Part shown: positions 17,579 to 18,895 of the stretch, piece by piece
Layout of the letters: each line of letters begins with the position of its first letter
How positions within the stretch are numbered: position 1 is the first letter of the stretch
DNA from: Amoeboradix gromovi
Taxonomy: Eukaryota > Sanchytriomycota > Sanchytriomycetes > Sanchytriales > Sanchytriaceae
Reading direction: 5' to 3'
Assembly: GCA_018985225.1 (NCBI GenBank)
Contig: JADGIF010000117.1
Span: 1-18,895, forward strand
DNA: 18,895 nucleotides
Program-made: the position numbers and the translations under genes
Notes under the pieces: generated by a model
The model's input: the letters and a program-made list of their open reading frames with translations, nothing else
What the model was told of the DNA's origin: nothing
Databases searched by the model: none

Positions 17579-18107
17579 ATGAACACTTCCTCGACCAAAA
17601 AGACAAAGTTCGAAAACGAACTGCAACTGGATCTGACCAAGGACTTATCAATAGATGGCAATGCAATTAACTATATAAAGGATATGGAAGTTAATCTAGC
17701 GCTTAATAGCATAAATTTCCGAGGATATGAATTGATGAGGTTGTAGACTGTGAATCAAATGAGGTAATTGATTCTTCAGAGAGAATTTCCAACTATAGTA
17801 AGATATTGTTCAGAAAACGCATAAGGAATCATCAATGCCTCTTGAAAGAGTTGACGGACACTGGTCAATACTCCAAACCATTTTTAGGTATTGAGTTTAT
17901 TTACAACCAAGCAACCATGGACCTCAAAGACAGAACCGAAATAAACTCATGCTATACAGTGAGAAGTCTTGGAAAGATGTGCCAGTGATAGAGCTTGAGT
18001 CTGATTTGGTTGTTTTAGCAGGAAATGGAAACCCTTGGTTTGATGTTTTGGTAAAGCGAGAATTGCACTCAAAGGAACTCTTATGGGGAGGGTTGCGAGA
18101 TGAGTAA
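17579..18107 (+). pseudogene. Unidentified gene-like stretch spread over three frames
   Basis: Three successive overlapping plus-strand frames read as one charged protein: 17579-17746 (starting ATG, 55 codons), 17731-17988 (85 codons) and 17895-18107 (70 codons). Each change requires net removal of 2 nt modulo 3. This fits either two indels in a decayed gene or two introns with lengths of 2 modulo 3. A GT..AG of 50 nt (17690-17739) would join the first two frames at phase 0; I found no equally clean solution for the second change. No family was recognised. Confidence 0.4.
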
Positions 18108-18369
18108 AAATGCAGTAAATCAATTTTCATATTTTCCTTAATGCTATCACTTAAATTCTACAATACAGAGGACTACTCTAAGAAGCAATATAGATTTAAA
18201 TTCATTATAATGAAAATCAACCACTTTAGAGAGCTCATGAATAAATATCGAAAGATTGGCGTTAAACCGCTGGCGTGAAAGTGAAAAAGACAAAAAATAA
18301 ACAACTCTCAATATCATAGGACTTCTTTTTATTAGTACTGGTATTTTGTCACCATTCAACACTTTGTAG

Positions 18370-18603
18370 ATCTACGACTTGGAGCAATTTTTTCCCATCA
18401 GAATATGCGAAATGAAAAGAACTCAAAGTTCATTAGAGTTGCGACCATTCAAAAACAATATGATGTGTCCAACACTCAATTGCGTAAATGAGATGAAAGG
18501 ATTCAATCGTTGCGTCAATTGTCAGCAATGCGGTCACCAAGACCATAGAGATATTAGTCCAGGTACTTCCAAGTTGTCTACACTTGAGAAGTGTAGGGTT
18601 TGA
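18370..18603 (+). pseudogene. Zinc-ribbon fragment resembling the TnpB/Fanzor C-terminus
   Basis: An open frame from after a TAG (18367-18369) to a TGA (18601-18603), with its first ATG at 18412, encodes Cys at 18466, 18481, 18511, 18520 and 18529 and the run NCQQCGHQDHRDIS. The order CP-x3-C, then C-x2-C-G-x3-HRD resembles the zinc ribbon and following (D/H)RDxxxAxNI of TnpB/IS605-OrfB and eukaryotic Fanzor proteins. The expected N-A-A-x-N-I is replaced by a different sequence. No upstream RuvC-like segments were found. It is probably a remnant if the resemblance is real, and otherwise a small Cys-rich frame occurring by chance. Confidence 0.28.
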
Positions 18604-18781
18604 AATCTTCATGATTTTCGAATTCTTCACATTTAACGTAGGCGCAATTGAAAGTCTTGATCTACAGCTGATGATAATAAACACGAATTTGTTGCCGATT
18701 ATGATGCTAATTTATTGGTAGAACCGGCCTCGTTAGTTAGGCCAATTGCTCAAGCATTATTTAAAGAAGCAAGTAAGGTGT

Positions 18782-18895
18782 TTATTCTAAGTTATACACT
18801 CTTTCGTATTGCCCGTGCACCTTCGCATCTTTATCTAACATTTCTTCTGATATCCCGACTTCCACGTGCTCTAAAACCCCATCTCCTTTGCTATC
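18782..18895 (-). CDS. C-terminal 37 residues of an unidentified gene, 5' end beyond the window
   Basis: The minus strand is open from the window edge to a TAA (18782-18784) and reads as a soluble, charged peptide containing EHVEVGISEEMLDKDAK and ending VYNLE. The composition is protein-like, whereas the overlapping plus frame becomes hydrophobic and arginine-rich here, as antisense translations often do. No family was recognised and the fragment is short. Confidence 0.35.
   Translation of the reverse strand, partial: DSKGDGVLEHVEVGISEEMLDKDAKVHGQYERVYNLE

Noticed and set aside
18661-18895. Plus-strand frame open to the window end
   Set aside because: Only its first 36 or so codons look protein-like. 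The rest turns hydrophobic and arginine-rich where the minus strand reads as a charged soluble peptide. I favour the minus-strand reading but cannot exclude a short plus-strand fragment at 18661-18775.
1-18895. tRNA, rRNA or CRISPR features
   Set aside because: I looked for T-loop-like GGTTCRANYCC motifs and for short regularly spaced repeats on both strands and saw none. The only clear direct repeats are the LTR ends, the purine tract pair and the LRR modules.

Overview
The window reads as nuclear DNA of a compact, AT-rich microbial eukaryote. The grounds are a Ty3/gypsy LTR retrotransposon, an unconventional myosin interrupted by one 21-nt GT..AG intron, an SLC41-type Mg2+ transporter, a tyrosinase with a secretion signal and GPI-like tail, and a large signal-peptide/leucine-rich-repeat/transmembrane surface protein. 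The standard code fits: TAA, TAG and TGA all end recognisable genes. MyTH4 myosin, secreted tyrosinase and plant-like LRR surface proteins together would suit a deep fungal-side lineage (chytrid, rozellid or aphelid grade) or an amoebozoan. I cannot decide between these from the sequence, and the placement is inference.

Layout. Bases 1-4705 are an almost complete, apparently young Ty3/gypsy element: the last 77 bp of its 5' LTR, a primer-binding site, one intact gag-pol frame, a duplicated polypurine tract and a full 3' LTR. Directly after it (4708-5067) lies a coding-like frame broken by one TAG, so the element probably landed in or beside a gene. An SLC41-like transporter follows on the minus strand (5782-6981). 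About 1.4 kb then holds no recognisable gene. The MyTH4 myosin (8389-12501, plus) ends 8 bp from the stop codon of the convergent tyrosinase (12510-13808, minus). The LRR surface protein (14119-16893, minus) is built of three capped LRR modules and shows a GC break near a module boundary.

From 16894 to the end the sequence looks like a graveyard of fragments: a kleisin-like (Rad21/Rec8) C-terminus, a gene-like stretch spread over three successive frames, a zinc-ribbon fragment resembling the end of TnpB/Fanzor-type proteins, and the C-terminal end of an unidentified minus-strand gene running off the window.

The genes do not form a pathway. Tyrosinase and the LRR protein are both predicted to sit at the cell surface or wall, the transporter in a membrane, and the myosin on the actin cytoskeleton. 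I found no clearly new system. The strongest unusual points are the 21-nt intron inside the myosin motor, the mosaic three-module LRR protein, and the odd architecture of the retroelement ends and integrase.
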